Source: Caldifarciminota bacterium (lineage in GTDB: Bacteria; Hydrothermota; Tepidihabitantia; SM23-42). From it: a stretch of 31,670 nucleotides of DNA. Made by a program: the position numbers and the translations under genes. This document shows, piece after piece, positions 22,134 to 30,188 of this stretch (the stretch's first letter is position 1; every line of letters begins with the position of its first letter). The DNA lies in contig JAGMEL010000036.1 in assembly GCA_023128195.1 (NCBI GenBank), positions 1 to 31,670 on the forward strand, read 5' to 3'. The notes under the pieces were generated by a model. The model was given only the letters and a program-made list of their open reading frames with translations, ran no database searches and was not told where the DNA came from.

Positions 22134-23918
22134 ATGAAGAGAGATATACTACAAATGACCCCAATGCGGTTTATGGATTTTTGGAACGTTAAAGGACAAT
22201 TACCTTTTTGTTTGATAACGGTTAGAGGGATAGCTGGAATTTTTGATCTAGATCAAATTTCTTCCTTTATTTGGATATATTTAGATGGTTCCCATACTGT
22301 TGATAGTATAATAAGTGAAATATGTAATAATTTCACTGATGCAAAAAGGGATCAAGTAGAGCAGGATGTAGTGGCACATTTGAAACGGATGGAAGCAGAT
22401 GATCTTATTATTTTGGATTACGATTCTCTGAACCCATTTAAAGAGTTGACAACATATGAAAAAGAAAAAAAAGTGGAAAGAAAAAGGTTTGGAGTGAAAT
22501 TCGAAGATAAAACCGAGAAAAATGAAATATTACTAATCGTACCGCCATCACCTTTGGTATATCCACGAATGTTTATTCAACCTTTAACAAGTCAAAATCC
22601 ATTAGGTATAGGTTATATAGCATCACTATTGCGAAAAGAAAGATTTCGAGTTAAATGCTTAAACTTATATTTAGGTCTGAAAAATTTGAAAGCCTTAGAG
22701 CATCTTGTTAGACAAAATCAACCAGTAATTATTGGTTTTTCTTCGATGACCGAGAATTTTCAAAATGGACTCCAGCTTGCGAAAGTTGTCAAAAATATCT
22801 ATTCCAAATCTGTTGTTATATTTGGCGGACCACATGTTACCTTTTTAGATGAGGAAGTTCTTTCAGGGAATACGTATGTAGATATTGTGGTAAGGGGTGA
22901 GGGTGAATTCACGATGTTAGAACTTGCGAATTATTTCATTTATGGGAAAGGCTCATTGGATGATATCAGAGGAATTACTTATAAACATAAAGGAGCAGTG
23001 GTGCGCACCGCAGGTCGTCCTTTGATGAAAGATTTAGACAAATTACCGTTTCCAGAACGAGATATCCTTGACCTTGATGGAATTTTATCGCCAAAAAGAA
23101 TAAGCCAAACGATTATAACAAGCCGAGGTTGCCCCGGAAGGTGCAAATTTTGCGCTGCATCAGCACTCGCAGGTGGGAAATACAGAGTGCGATCTATGGA
23201 CAATCTTATTAACGAGATCACGGATTTAAAACGGAAAAATGTGGAAATCATTATATTTGGTGATGATACAGTCAGTGCTGATCTAACCCGATTTCTTGAT
23301 CTTTGTGATGTATTAAAGAATATCGGTATAAAATGGTCTGGCGAATGTAGAGTGGATGTGATGACAAAAGATCTAGCTTTAATTTTAGCAAATTCTGGAT
23401 GTAAGTCACTTCAATTTGGCGTAGAATCTGGTTCACAAGATCTTCTTGACCAAATGGGTAAGAATATTACTATCAACCAAATAAAACAAGCAACGAAATG
23501 GTGTATTGATGCAGGAATAGGCGTAATGTGTACTTTAATGATAGGAATTCCTGGAGATACTTTGGTGACTATTAAACAAACCATAGATTTTGCAGAAACA
23601 TTACAAAGAGAATATAAAGCAGGTGTAATTGTAGGTTGTACTGTTCCATATCCAGGAACATATTATTATAATCACGCACAAAAGTTGGGAATTTCTATAG
23701 CTACAAAAAATTATAATCTTTATTCCACAATAAATCCTATAATGGATACGCAACGGTTAACTAGATGGCAGGTGAGGAATTTATACTTTGATGCTATCGC
23801 CCGGCTCCATCGATCTTTACCAGCAAAATATGGCGAAATTTTTTATAAGATGTCCAAGTATACTCTTAAGAAAGATGGATATCGTATACCTTCTTTTAGA
23901 AGCAAGGTGACAAAATAG
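22134..23918 (+). CDS. B12-binding radical SAM peptide maturase with N-terminal PqqD/RRE domain
   Basis: 594-residue enzyme. Domain order: a PqqD-like RiPP recognition element (about 13-98; ...SSFIWIYLDGSHTVDSIISEI...), a cobalamin-binding Rossmann domain (about 132-290; LIVPPSPL, NPLGIGYIASLLR, VIFGGPHVT), and a radical SAM core whose 4Fe-4S motif is SRGCPGRCKFC (Cys333, 337, 340). Such B12-radical SAM enzymes often methylate unactivated carbons or rearrange them. The RRE at its N-terminus and the peptide gene 147 bases upstream point to peptide modification. The AAAAGAGG site is nine bases from ATG 22134 but only three from ATG 22128, so the former is chosen. Confidence 0.88.
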   Translation: MKRDILQMTPMRFMDFWNVKGQLPFCLITVRGIAGIFDLDQISSFIWIYLDGSHTVDSIISEICNNFTDAKRDQVEQDVVAHLKRMEADDLIILDYDSLNPFKELTTYEKEKKVERKRFGVKFEDKTEKNEILLIVPPSPLVYPRMFIQPLTSQNPLGIGYIASLLRKERFRVKCLNLYLGLKNLKALEHLVRQNQPVIIGFSSMTENFQNGLQLAKVVKNIYSKSVVIFGGPHVTFLDEEVLSGNTYVDIVVRGEGEFTMLELANYFIYGKGSLDDIRGITYKHKGAVVRTAGRPLMKDLDKLPFPERDILDLDGILSPKRISQTIITSRGCPGRCKFCAASALAGGKYRVRSMDNLINEITDLKRKNVEIIIFGDDTVSADLTRFLDLCDVLKNIGIKWSGECRVDVMTKDLALILANSGCKSLQFGVESGSQDLLDQMGKNITINQIKQATKWCIDAGIGVMCTLMIGIPGDTLVTIKQTIDFAETLQREYKAGVIVGCTVPYPGTYYYNHAQKLGISIATKNYNLYSTINPIMDTQRLTRWQVRNLYFDAIARLHRSLPAKYGEIFYKMSKYTLKKDGYRIPSFRSKVTK

Positions 23919-23946
23919 GAGATTCAAGATTATCAAGCACTGGAAC

Positions 23947-25074
23947 ATGCAGATTTTAATTCCAGAATTTGTAAAAAGGAATTTTCTTTTGTTGTCGTTA
24001 TACACTGCATTTCACGTTGAAATATCTATTTTGAAGAGTATGTTTGCAAAAGTGCTTTTGCTCTCCTTTATATTTGCATTTTTATTGCATCAATTGTTCC
24101 CATTGTTGAAGCTTTTTTCTTTTATATTTGCAAATTTCACTTATCTCGTACTTATCTATTTTGTCATATTACCATTGTTTATTGCAATAGAAGAATCATT
24201 ACACATGGGTATATGCATTCAGCAGGGGAAATCTAATTTTATAGAAAAATTAGTAATTACGTATTTAAGTACACAAAAAAAACATTACATTATAATGATG
24301 TCAGTTGCAACAAAATTTCGAGGAAATTTCAAAATATCCGAGAAGATCCAAATACATGGTGGTTCTCCTCTTCTTATATTACTAATTTTGTGTGTAATAC
24401 TGGTTTTGGGCTTGTTGACGACAGAAATGCCTGTTGTGAATTTTCTTCGGTATTGGATGATTTTTGCAATTTTCCCAACAAGTTCTCTTTTCCCTTTTAA
24501 ATTTGTTTTAGAAAGCGATGGGTATTGTATATTAAAGGATGCAAAGCGGTTCAGATTTTCGCCTCCTAGACTTATCAGAGAATTATTGTATGGTGTATTG
24601 TACGGATTACGGTATTTGTTTTTAGGTTCTTCAAAAATAAGAAAATCTAGTAAAAATGTAATAAATAAGCGAATTAAAAATGCTTTCGAATGGATTCAGA
24701 AAGGTAATTTCGAAAATGCATTGTCTGAATTAAAGAAAGAACTCCAAAGCAACCCTAATGAACCAGATATTTTTAATAACATTGCTTGGTGCTATAGCGA
24801 GATAGGTATTGAGATTGATAAAGCAATCAATTTAGCTCAAAGAGCAGTAAACCTAAATCCTGATAAAGCTACTTTTCACGATACCTTAGGTTGGTGTTAT
24901 TTTAAAAAGGGGGATATTGATAATGCAAAACGTTCTATGGTTCTAGCAATTACGATCGACCCACACAATTTGCTTTTTCAAAATCATTTAAAGGAAATTG
25001 AAAATGAAATTTCAAAAATTAAAGGATCAAATCTATTACGATATAAAGTGGAAAATGATATTTATTCTCTATAG
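23947..25074 (+). CDS. Membrane protein with C-terminal TPR domain in the peptide locus
   Basis: 375 residues. The N-terminal half has about five helices (around 40-60, 63-90, 145-165, 170-190). The segment PLFIAIEESLHMGICIQQGK recalls the active-site helix of membrane peptidases but has EESLH rather than HExxH, so protease activity is not claimed. The C-terminal third (about 245-355) holds two to three TPR units (AFEWIQKGNFENALSELKKE, IFNNIAWCYSEIG, FHDTLGWCYFKKGD). ATG 23947 lacks a ribosome site. AGGAG at 23917 is ideally placed for an in-frame ATT at 23929, which would add IIKHWN. It may hold the precursor or maturase at the membrane. Confidence 0.7.
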   Translation: MQILIPEFVKRNFLLLSLYTAFHVEISILKSMFAKVLLLSFIFAFLLHQLFPLLKLFSFIFANFTYLVLIYFVILPLFIAIEESLHMGICIQQGKSNFIEKLVITYLSTQKKHYIIMMSVATKFRGNFKISEKIQIHGGSPLLILLILCVILVLGLLTTEMPVVNFLRYWMIFAIFPTSSLFPFKFVLESDGYCILKDAKRFRFSPPRLIRELLYGVLYGLRYLFLGSSKIRKSSKNVINKRIKNAFEWIQKGNFENALSELKKELQSNPNEPDIFNNIAWCYSEIGIEIDKAINLAQRAVNLNPDKATFHDTLGWCYFKKGDIDNAKRSMVLAITIDPHNLLFQNHLKEIENEISKIKGSNLLRYKVENDIYSL

Positions 25075-25134
25075 ATTACATTTTTCTCGGTAAGTGCAGG
25101 ACAGATTGCTAATATAGCTATCCAATATTATATA

Positions 25135-25162
25135 TTGACAAAAACGCCGGTTCTGGTATAGT
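25135..25162 (+). promoter_or_regulatory. Promoter of lspA-ABC unit (leaderless)
   Basis: TTGACA (25135-25140), 16-base spacer, TATAGT (25157-25162), seven bases to ATG 25170. A GTG at 25161 overlaps the -10 box and cannot be the start. Confidence 0.75.
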
Positions 25163-25169
25163 GATATAT

Positions 25170-25673
25170 ATGAAGATTATTAAAAAAAGTTTGTTAACGA
25201 AATATATTATTTTTCTTATAATTTTATTGGTTTTTATTAGCCAAACCACAAAGACTATTGCCCAGCTTACAAAATGTAATATCAAGTTTTTTGCTGGATT
25301 CGGCTTAAAATATGTAGAAAATAAGGGGTTAGCATTCGGTTTGTTATCTCAAACAGATTATGGTGTCTATATCGGATTGATACTACATATCGTATTTGTT
25401 TTTTATATGTGCATCTATTATCGCGGGTATATATCTCATAGAAATTATATATCTTGGAGCGCCTTTTTTGGTTTTGTGCTTGTCGTCAGCGGTGCCATTG
25501 GTTCTATTATTGATCGTGCACTATTGGGTTGTGGACGCGATTTTTTTGTTATACCCAGATATGCAATTGTGAATTTGGATGACATTTGCCTTACTATTGG
25601 CGCTGCATTAATTATTATTGATGCCTTCAGATATTCTAAACTTCAAAAAGAAAAAGAACTGAAGCTTAAATAG
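25170..25673 (+). CDS. lspA: Signal peptidase II (LspA) homologue
   Basis: Four-helix membrane aspartic protease of 167 residues. LspA cleaves lipoprotein signal peptides before the lipidated cysteine. Seen motifs: VENKGLAFGLLS (NxGxAFG box), GAIGSIIDR (GAxGNxxDR with Ser for Asn, catalytic Asp kept), and IVNLDDICLTIG (FNxADxxI box with the second catalytic Asp). Its lead position in a unit with the ABC exporter, inside a peptide locus, suggests a dedicated paralogue that processes the peptide or an export component. It could also be the housekeeping enzyme; no second copy is in the window. The start is fixed by the promoter. Confidence 0.85.
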   Translation: MKIIKKSLLTKYIIFLIILLVFISQTTKTIAQLTKCNIKFFAGFGLKYVENKGLAFGLLSQTDYGVYIGLILHIVFVFYMCIYYRGYISHRNYISWSAFFGFVLVVSGAIGSIIDRALLGCGRDFFVIPRYAIVNLDDICLTIGAALIIIDAFRYSKLQKEKELKLK

Positions 25674-25687
25674 AAAAGGAGCTTTTC

Positions 25688-26419
25688 ATGATTGAATCAG
25701 AAGGTCTAACAAAAATTTTTAATAAAGGTAAAAAGAATGAAGTGACTGCGGTTGATGATACCAATTTTAGTGTAAATAACGGTGAGATATTTGGACTTTT
25801 AGGACCAAATGGTGCAGGAAAAACAACAACTTTACGGATGATTGCGACTATTCTCAAACCAACATCAGGAACAGCAATTGTTGAAGGTTATAGTGTAATT
25901 AGTGAACCAGAAAGGGTAAGGAAAAATATTGGATTTCTGACTGGAGAAACTAAGCTATATGACCGGCTTACTGTGATAGAAACTTTTGATTATTTTGGTA
26001 GATTATACAATGTTGATGAAACAGAACTCACTAAGAGAATCGAAGAATTACTTATGATGCTTGAGCTTAATGAAGCAAAGGATAAACGAATAGCAGAACT
26101 TTCTGATGGTATGAAGCAGAAGGTTTCACTGGGTAGAACTATTATTCATAATCCTAAAAATTTGATTCTTGATGAACCGCTAACAGGGTTGGATATTCTG
26201 GCGAGAAGGGTGGTTACCAATTTTATAAAAGATGCAAAAAAACAAAGCAATTGTATAATCTTTTCAACCCATGTAATGAGTGAGGCTGAGGAATTGTGCG
26301 ATCGGATTGCGATTATCAATAGAGGTAGAATTCTAAGTGTTGGAGAAAAAGAATTACTCAAGAAGAAATATAAATGCACTACACTTGAGGAAGTTTTTAT
26401 CCAACTTACTAGGAGTTAA
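25688..26419 (+). CDS. natA: ABC transporter ATP-binding protein (NatA-like)
   Basis: Nucleotide-binding subunit of 243 residues. Walker A GPNGAGKTT (about 39-47), signature LSDGMKQ (variant of LSGGQ, about 138-144), Walker B NLILDEP, H-loop STH. The overall form is NatA/ABC-2. It follows lspA by 14 bases with an AAGGAG site, and precedes the permease by one base. It probably exports the mature peptide or gives immunity to it; sodium export as in NatAB is the alternative. Confidence 0.93.
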   Translation: MIESEGLTKIFNKGKKNEVTAVDDTNFSVNNGEIFGLLGPNGAGKTTTLRMIATILKPTSGTAIVEGYSVISEPERVRKNIGFLTGETKLYDRLTVIETFDYFGRLYNVDETELTKRIEELLMMLELNEAKDKRIAELSDGMKQKVSLGRTIIHNPKNLILDEPLTGLDILARRVVTNFIKDAKKQSNCIIFSTHVMSEAEELCDRIAIINRGRILSVGEKELLKKKYKCTTLEEVFIQLTRS

Positions 26420-26420
26420 G

Positions 26421-27578
26421 ATGAATAAAGTAATTCTTATATTCAAAAAAGAAATTTTGGATGCAGTACGGGATAGCCGAACCTTTTTTGTTTGTGTTAT
26501 TACTCCTTTTCTTTTATATCCAATTCTCTTTATGGTGATGGGTTATTTTATGCAAAGCGAGAAGACTAGGGAAGCAAGGTTAATCTATAAGATCGGGAGT
26601 ATAAATCAATCTTCTATGCCGACTCTTCTTTCTCATATTGAGTCAAGTCAGAGATTTGATATTATTGAGGGTGAAGAACCTTTAACAATGTTTAGAATAG
26701 ATAAAGTAAAGGCTGTTTTGGAGGTGAAAGACAAAAATAAAGTAGTTGTTTATTATGACGGTGCAGATAAAGAGTCGCAAAATGCCTTAAAGAGGATTGA
26801 GAAACTTATATCTGAATATCAGAATTTGATAATAAAAAAACGAATCCTTAAAGCAGGTTTGACTGAAGAAATTTTAAAACCCATTGCGGTTGAGAAAGAA
26901 AATATTGCTCCATCAAAAAGGATGGGTGGATATTTTCTTGGGATACTTATCCCCTACATGCTAATTATTGTTGCGTTTCAAGGTGCGATGCGTGCTGCCA
27001 TTGATCTTACGGCCGGAGAAAAAGAACGGAAGACAATTGAAACTTTATTGGTAACCGATGTAAAAAGAGGTGAGATCGTTATTGGCAAATGCCTTACAGT
27101 TTTTGTGCTGGCGCTTCTGTCAATTATTTCTGGGTTATTAGGTCTTGTTATCACGATGCAAAGTGGCTTTTCAATCTTCACCCAAATCGAAAAGGGATTC
27201 GCCTTTACCATACCTTGGTTATCATGTCTTTTGATGCTTATTGTGATGCTACCTATTTTGTGGTTTTTCTCTTCGGCGCTTATTGCAATTGGCAGTGCCT
27301 CTAGATCTATTAAACAGGCAACAACTTACGGCTCTTACTGTTTAATTGTAGTAATAGTTCTTGCAGTATTTTCGGTCTTGAGAATTACTTCGCCTGGAAG
27401 AAGTATCTTTCTCATACCGGTATTAAATACCGCAATTTTACAACAACAAATTTTGATTGGTGAAGTTAAAGGATTGAATTTTCTGATTACAATGGGTTCG
27501 AGTATAATATACGCTGGAGTTGCTTATCTTTATGCAAAGCATAATTTTGAGAAAGAAGAAATTTTATTGAGGAGTTAA
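26421..27578 (+). CDS. natB: ABC-2 permease (NatB-like)
   Basis: Membrane subunit of 385 residues. TM1 (about 20-42) is followed by a large extracytoplasmic domain (45-175), then five to six helices. The cytoplasmic segment TAGEKERKTIETLLVTDVKRGEIVIGK is the hallmark of NatB-type ABC-2 permeases. A frame-extended start 84 bases upstream lies inside natA. ATG 26421 follows AGGAG that overlaps the natA stop, showing tight coupling. It pairs with the ATPase just upstream. Confidence 0.92.
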   Translation: MNKVILIFKKEILDAVRDSRTFFVCVITPFLLYPILFMVMGYFMQSEKTREARLIYKIGSINQSSMPTLLSHIESSQRFDIIEGEEPLTMFRIDKVKAVLEVKDKNKVVVYYDGADKESQNALKRIEKLISEYQNLIIKKRILKAGLTEEILKPIAVEKENIAPSKRMGGYFLGILIPYMLIIVAFQGAMRAAIDLTAGEKERKTIETLLVTDVKRGEIVIGKCLTVFVLALLSIISGLLGLVITMQSGFSIFTQIEKGFAFTIPWLSCLLMLIVMLPILWFFSSALIAIGSASRSIKQATTYGSYCLIVVIVLAVFSVLRITSPGRSIFLIPVLNTAILQQQILIGEVKGLNFLITMGSSIIYAGVAYLYAKHNFEKEEILLRS

Positions 27579-27581
27579 ATA

Positions 27582-27830
27582 ATGATTTTTTTGATAATTA
27601 TTGGTGTTATTATTGTGCTCGCAATAGTATTACAGATTTTAGAAAATCTTAATATTACCCATATCTTCATGAAAGGTAGATCTTCAGGGACAATTAGTAG
27701 TGCAATGCGGGCAGTGCAAGATGCCCTTGAACCGAATGCGCAAAAGGCACATGAGTATATAATAGAAGAGAAAGAGAAGAAAGATAAATTTCAGATACCA
27801 AGTTCAGAGGATGATGGCGAAAGAGAATAA
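27582..27830 (+). CDS. Small single-helix membrane protein ending the peptide locus
   Basis: 82 residues. One N-terminal helix (IFLIIIGVIIVLAIVLQIL) is followed by a polar tail, RAVQDALEPNAQKAHEYIIEEKEKK, with an acidic end. It starts three bases after natB, so it is in the operon. I do not recognise a characterised family. An accessory subunit or immunity protein is possible from position only. Confidence 0.7.
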   Translation: MIFLIIIGVIIVLAIVLQILENLNITHIFMKGRSSGTISSAMRAVQDALEPNAQKAHEYIIEEKEKKDKFQIPSSEDDGERE

Positions 27831-27911
27831 ATTTTGCATGCATTGGCGAGTTGTTGCACTCCCAATTTATTATCTGATAAACCCCGCTCATCTATGATGG
27901 GTGTGGGTAAA

Positions 27912-27938
27912 TCACCTGCCTGCCTCAGGCAGGGGTGA
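27912..27938. repeat. Intergenic palindrome TCACC...GGTGA
   Basis: TCACC/GGTGA flank an inner hairpin GCCTG-CCT-CAGGC with two bulged bases. It lies in the 27831-28228 gap, 82 bases after the last gene of the locus. A short perfect hairpin GCAAGGCT-GA-AGCCTTGC follows at 28170-28187, and a phased array lies between them. Confidence 0.55.
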
Positions 27939-28005
27939 CTACGCGGATGGACGAAATGTGAAACTTTTTTGGTTATTGTGCGTATAATTTAATATATATA
28001 AGAAG

Positions 28006-28072
28006 AAGGCTTTAGAGGGCTTGAAAAGGCTCAAAAAGGCGATGAAAGGCTATTAAAAAGGGGTTAAAAGGG
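28006..28072. repeat. Helically phased AAGGC/AAGGG array
   Basis: AAGGC or AGGGC sits at exactly ten-base steps (28006, 28016, 28026, 28036, 28046), then AAGGGG and AAAAGGG continue at about the same pitch to 28072, and GGG runs appear to 28105. G-rich faces would line one side of the helix. No ORF or terminator is present. Confidence 0.65.
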
Positions 28073-28228
28073 AAAAACAAGGGTGAAAAAGGATAAATAA
28101 GGGTAAGGAGAAATCTTGCTGAGGCAAATTTTGCAATAAAGTGATCATCATAATATTGGTGGGAAAATTGCAAGGCTGAAGCCTTGCCCTACATATAAAA
28201 TTTGGATCCGAATAAAAGGGGGATGTGG

Positions 28229-28906
28229 ATGACTAAAATAATGGATATTTTTGCAGCACCAACAAAGGTGTTCACAAGCTTAAAAGAAAAGCCTGAATGG
28301 GTGACTCCATTTATTATTGTCCTGGTTGTTGTTGCACTCGGTGCTGCAATGACTGTGGGCATGACCAAGGATACGATAATTGCAAAACAGGAAGAGGCGA
28401 TGATAGAGAGGGGGATGAGTGATGAGCAGATAGAGCAGGCGCTTAAGGTTATGTCTGGTCCTTTTATGATAGTCACCAGTGCTATTGGAGCAGCAGTTTT
28501 TATTGTGGTTGTTCTTTTACTTTTTAGCTTTGTGGTTAACCTTCTAATACCTGTTTTTGATGGTACACGAGGATTCAAGATCGTCTTTTCAGTTATTTGT
28601 TTTTCAGCATTGATTAAAGTACCGGGAGCTCTATTACGATTGATATTGATTGCAATGACCAAATCACCTTTTGTAACAACTTCACTTGCTCTGGTTGTAC
28701 CCAATTTAGCAAAAGATTCTTTTGCCTATCAATTGCTTGCCAGCTTCGACTTTTTCATTATCTGGGAGATGATTCTCGTAGGGCTCGGTATTAGTATTAC
28801 GAATGAAATTAAAAAACAAAACGCCTATGTACTCATTTTCCTTGTCTGGGCAGTATCAGTGTTAATAGGGATACTGTTGGGTCTATTACGCGGACCCGGC
28901 GGCTAA
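28229..28906 (+). CDS. Yip1-family membrane protein
   Basis: 225 residues. The N-terminal motif IFAAPTKVFTSLKEKPEWVTPFIIV and the five-helix layout are typical of Yip1-domain proteins in bacteria, whose role is unknown. Helices lie at about 24-43, 85-115, 130-150, 170-195 and 205-222. Three in-frame starts compete (TTG 28202, ATG 28223, ATG 28229); AAAAGGGGG is best spaced for 28229. It lies 37 bases before the TolC gene, in the same direction. Confidence 0.85.
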   Translation: MTKIMDIFAAPTKVFTSLKEKPEWVTPFIIVLVVVALGAAMTVGMTKDTIIAKQEEAMIERGMSDEQIEQALKVMSGPFMIVTSAIGAAVFIVVVLLLFSFVVNLLIPVFDGTRGFKIVFSVICFSALIKVPGALLRLILIAMTKSPFVTTSLALVVPNLAKDSFAYQLLASFDFFIIWEMILVGLGISITNEIKKQNAYVLIFLVWAVSVLIGILLGLLRGPGG

Positions 28907-28943
28907 TGCATGGGGCATATCGCATAAGGCGTAGGAGAATGAT

Positions 28944-30188
28944 ATGATACTTTTTTTGTTTTTAGCGCAGGTTGATTCTTTATCAATGGATAAGGCTATT
29001 GATATTGCTTTTTCTAATAGCCCTTCATATTATGAGTCAAAGATTTCTTTGGATAAGTCACGCATACTATATTACCAAACCCTTGCAAATCTTCTGCCTA
29101 CAGTTTCTGTAACCGGTACTTATACAAAAACTGAAGATAGTGGGCTATTCACCAATCCTTATTCAGGTTCAGCAAACCTCAGTGTGCCGATATTTGATCT
29201 GGATGTTATTGCCTCGATCTTTATTGGAGGTCGTCAATTAAAAGGAACCAAGATTCAACACAGAGCTGATATTTCAGCTTTGATATTGAGTTTAAAAACA
29301 GCTTATTATAATCTCATTAATGCCCGTGAGCTTTTGGGCTCATCAGAGATTGCAATAAAAAGAGCTCGTGAAAATCTAAAATTGATTGAGACAAAATACA
29401 GTCTTGGTGCAGCATCAAAACTCGAGATGCTGCAGGGTGAGGTTTTTGAGTTGCGCGCACTGCAGGATAGGGCAAAGGCAAGGACACTTCAAGCGATTGC
29501 CCAGGAAGAGCTTAAATCTATTCTTGGCATAACTAATGATATCTTCCCGACCGATACATTGATTGCACCTGACTCTACCGACTTTCCTTCGCTCGATTTC
29601 CTTGTTTTGATTTTAGAAGAGGTAAATTATAATGTACAGATTACTAAGGAATTGAGGGATGTAGCAAAATTAGATTTAATAGCATCCTATGTATCATTTC
29701 TTCCAAAGATCTCATTTTTTTACGGTTATACTTATAGTTCTGATTCACTCATTTTTGACTTTCAACATTTTAAGGATAATTCTACAAAAAATTATGGGAT
29801 AAATGTTTCGTTCCCGATTTTTGAGATTAAATCATTAATCTTTAATTACCTCAATGCAAAGAAGGAATTGCAGTTAAAAGAGTTTACAAAAAAGCGGGTA
29901 ATATTAGAAACAAAAAAGTCATTGCGCACAAATTATTATGCATTGCGTGAAGCTCATGAAAGACTGCATTTTGCCAGGAAGAGCCTTGATGCAGCGACCG
30001 AAGCAAGTACGATTGCCAAGGAGCAATATGCGCTTGGGGTTATTTCGTTTTTAGACTTTTTGACTACGGAAAAGAGTTTATATGAATCACGTGTTGCATA
30101 TATCTCAGCATTGAGCGATTTTTATACACAGAGAGTTAATCTATCGTATTTCCTGGGTGAATTATCATTCAATAAGGAGAGAGAATGA
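28944..30188 (+). CDS. TolC-family outer membrane efflux protein
   Basis: 414 residues with a short signal-like start (MILFLFLAQVDS) and two TolC-type repeats. Repeat one begins MDKAIDIAFSNSPSYYESKI and repeat two DVAKLDLIASYVSFLPKISFFYGYTY. Long helices with YxLGAASKLEML and YALGVISFLDFLTTEKSLYESR are typical. It implies an outer membrane. ATG 28944 follows TAGGAGA. The stop overlaps the HlyD start by four bases (ATGA). It is the first core gene of the export operon. Confidence 0.92.
   Translation: MILFLFLAQVDSLSMDKAIDIAFSNSPSYYESKISLDKSRILYYQTLANLLPTVSVTGTYTKTEDSGLFTNPYSGSANLSVPIFDLDVIASIFIGGRQLKGTKIQHRADISALILSLKTAYYNLINARELLGSSEIAIKRARENLKLIETKYSLGAASKLEMLQGEVFELRALQDRAKARTLQAIAQEELKSILGITNDIFPTDTLIAPDSTDFPSLDFLVLILEEVNYNVQITKELRDVAKLDLIASYVSFLPKISFFYGYTYSSDSLIFDFQHFKDNSTKNYGINVSFPIFEIKSLIFNYLNAKKELQLKEFTKKRVILETKKSLRTNYYALREAHERLHFARKSLDAATEASTIAKEQYALGVISFLDFLTTEKSLYESRVAYISALSDFYTQRVNLSYFLGELSFNKERE

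Noticed and set aside
22046..22136. Short ORFs (for example a 17-residue frame from 22084) between the precursor and the radical SAM gene, as possible second precursors.
   Set aside because: No leader-like motif, poor ribosome sites and overlap with the radical SAM start.
24180..24240. Zinc protease motif in the membrane TPR protein (EESLHMGIC).
   Set aside because: It is EExxH rather than HExxH and no downstream acidic ligand motif is evident.
28189..28704. 171-residue minus-strand ORF opposite the Yip1-family gene.
   Set aside because: It is a shadow frame: composition is Ile/Thr-rich without domain features, and the plus-strand frame has a clear family match.
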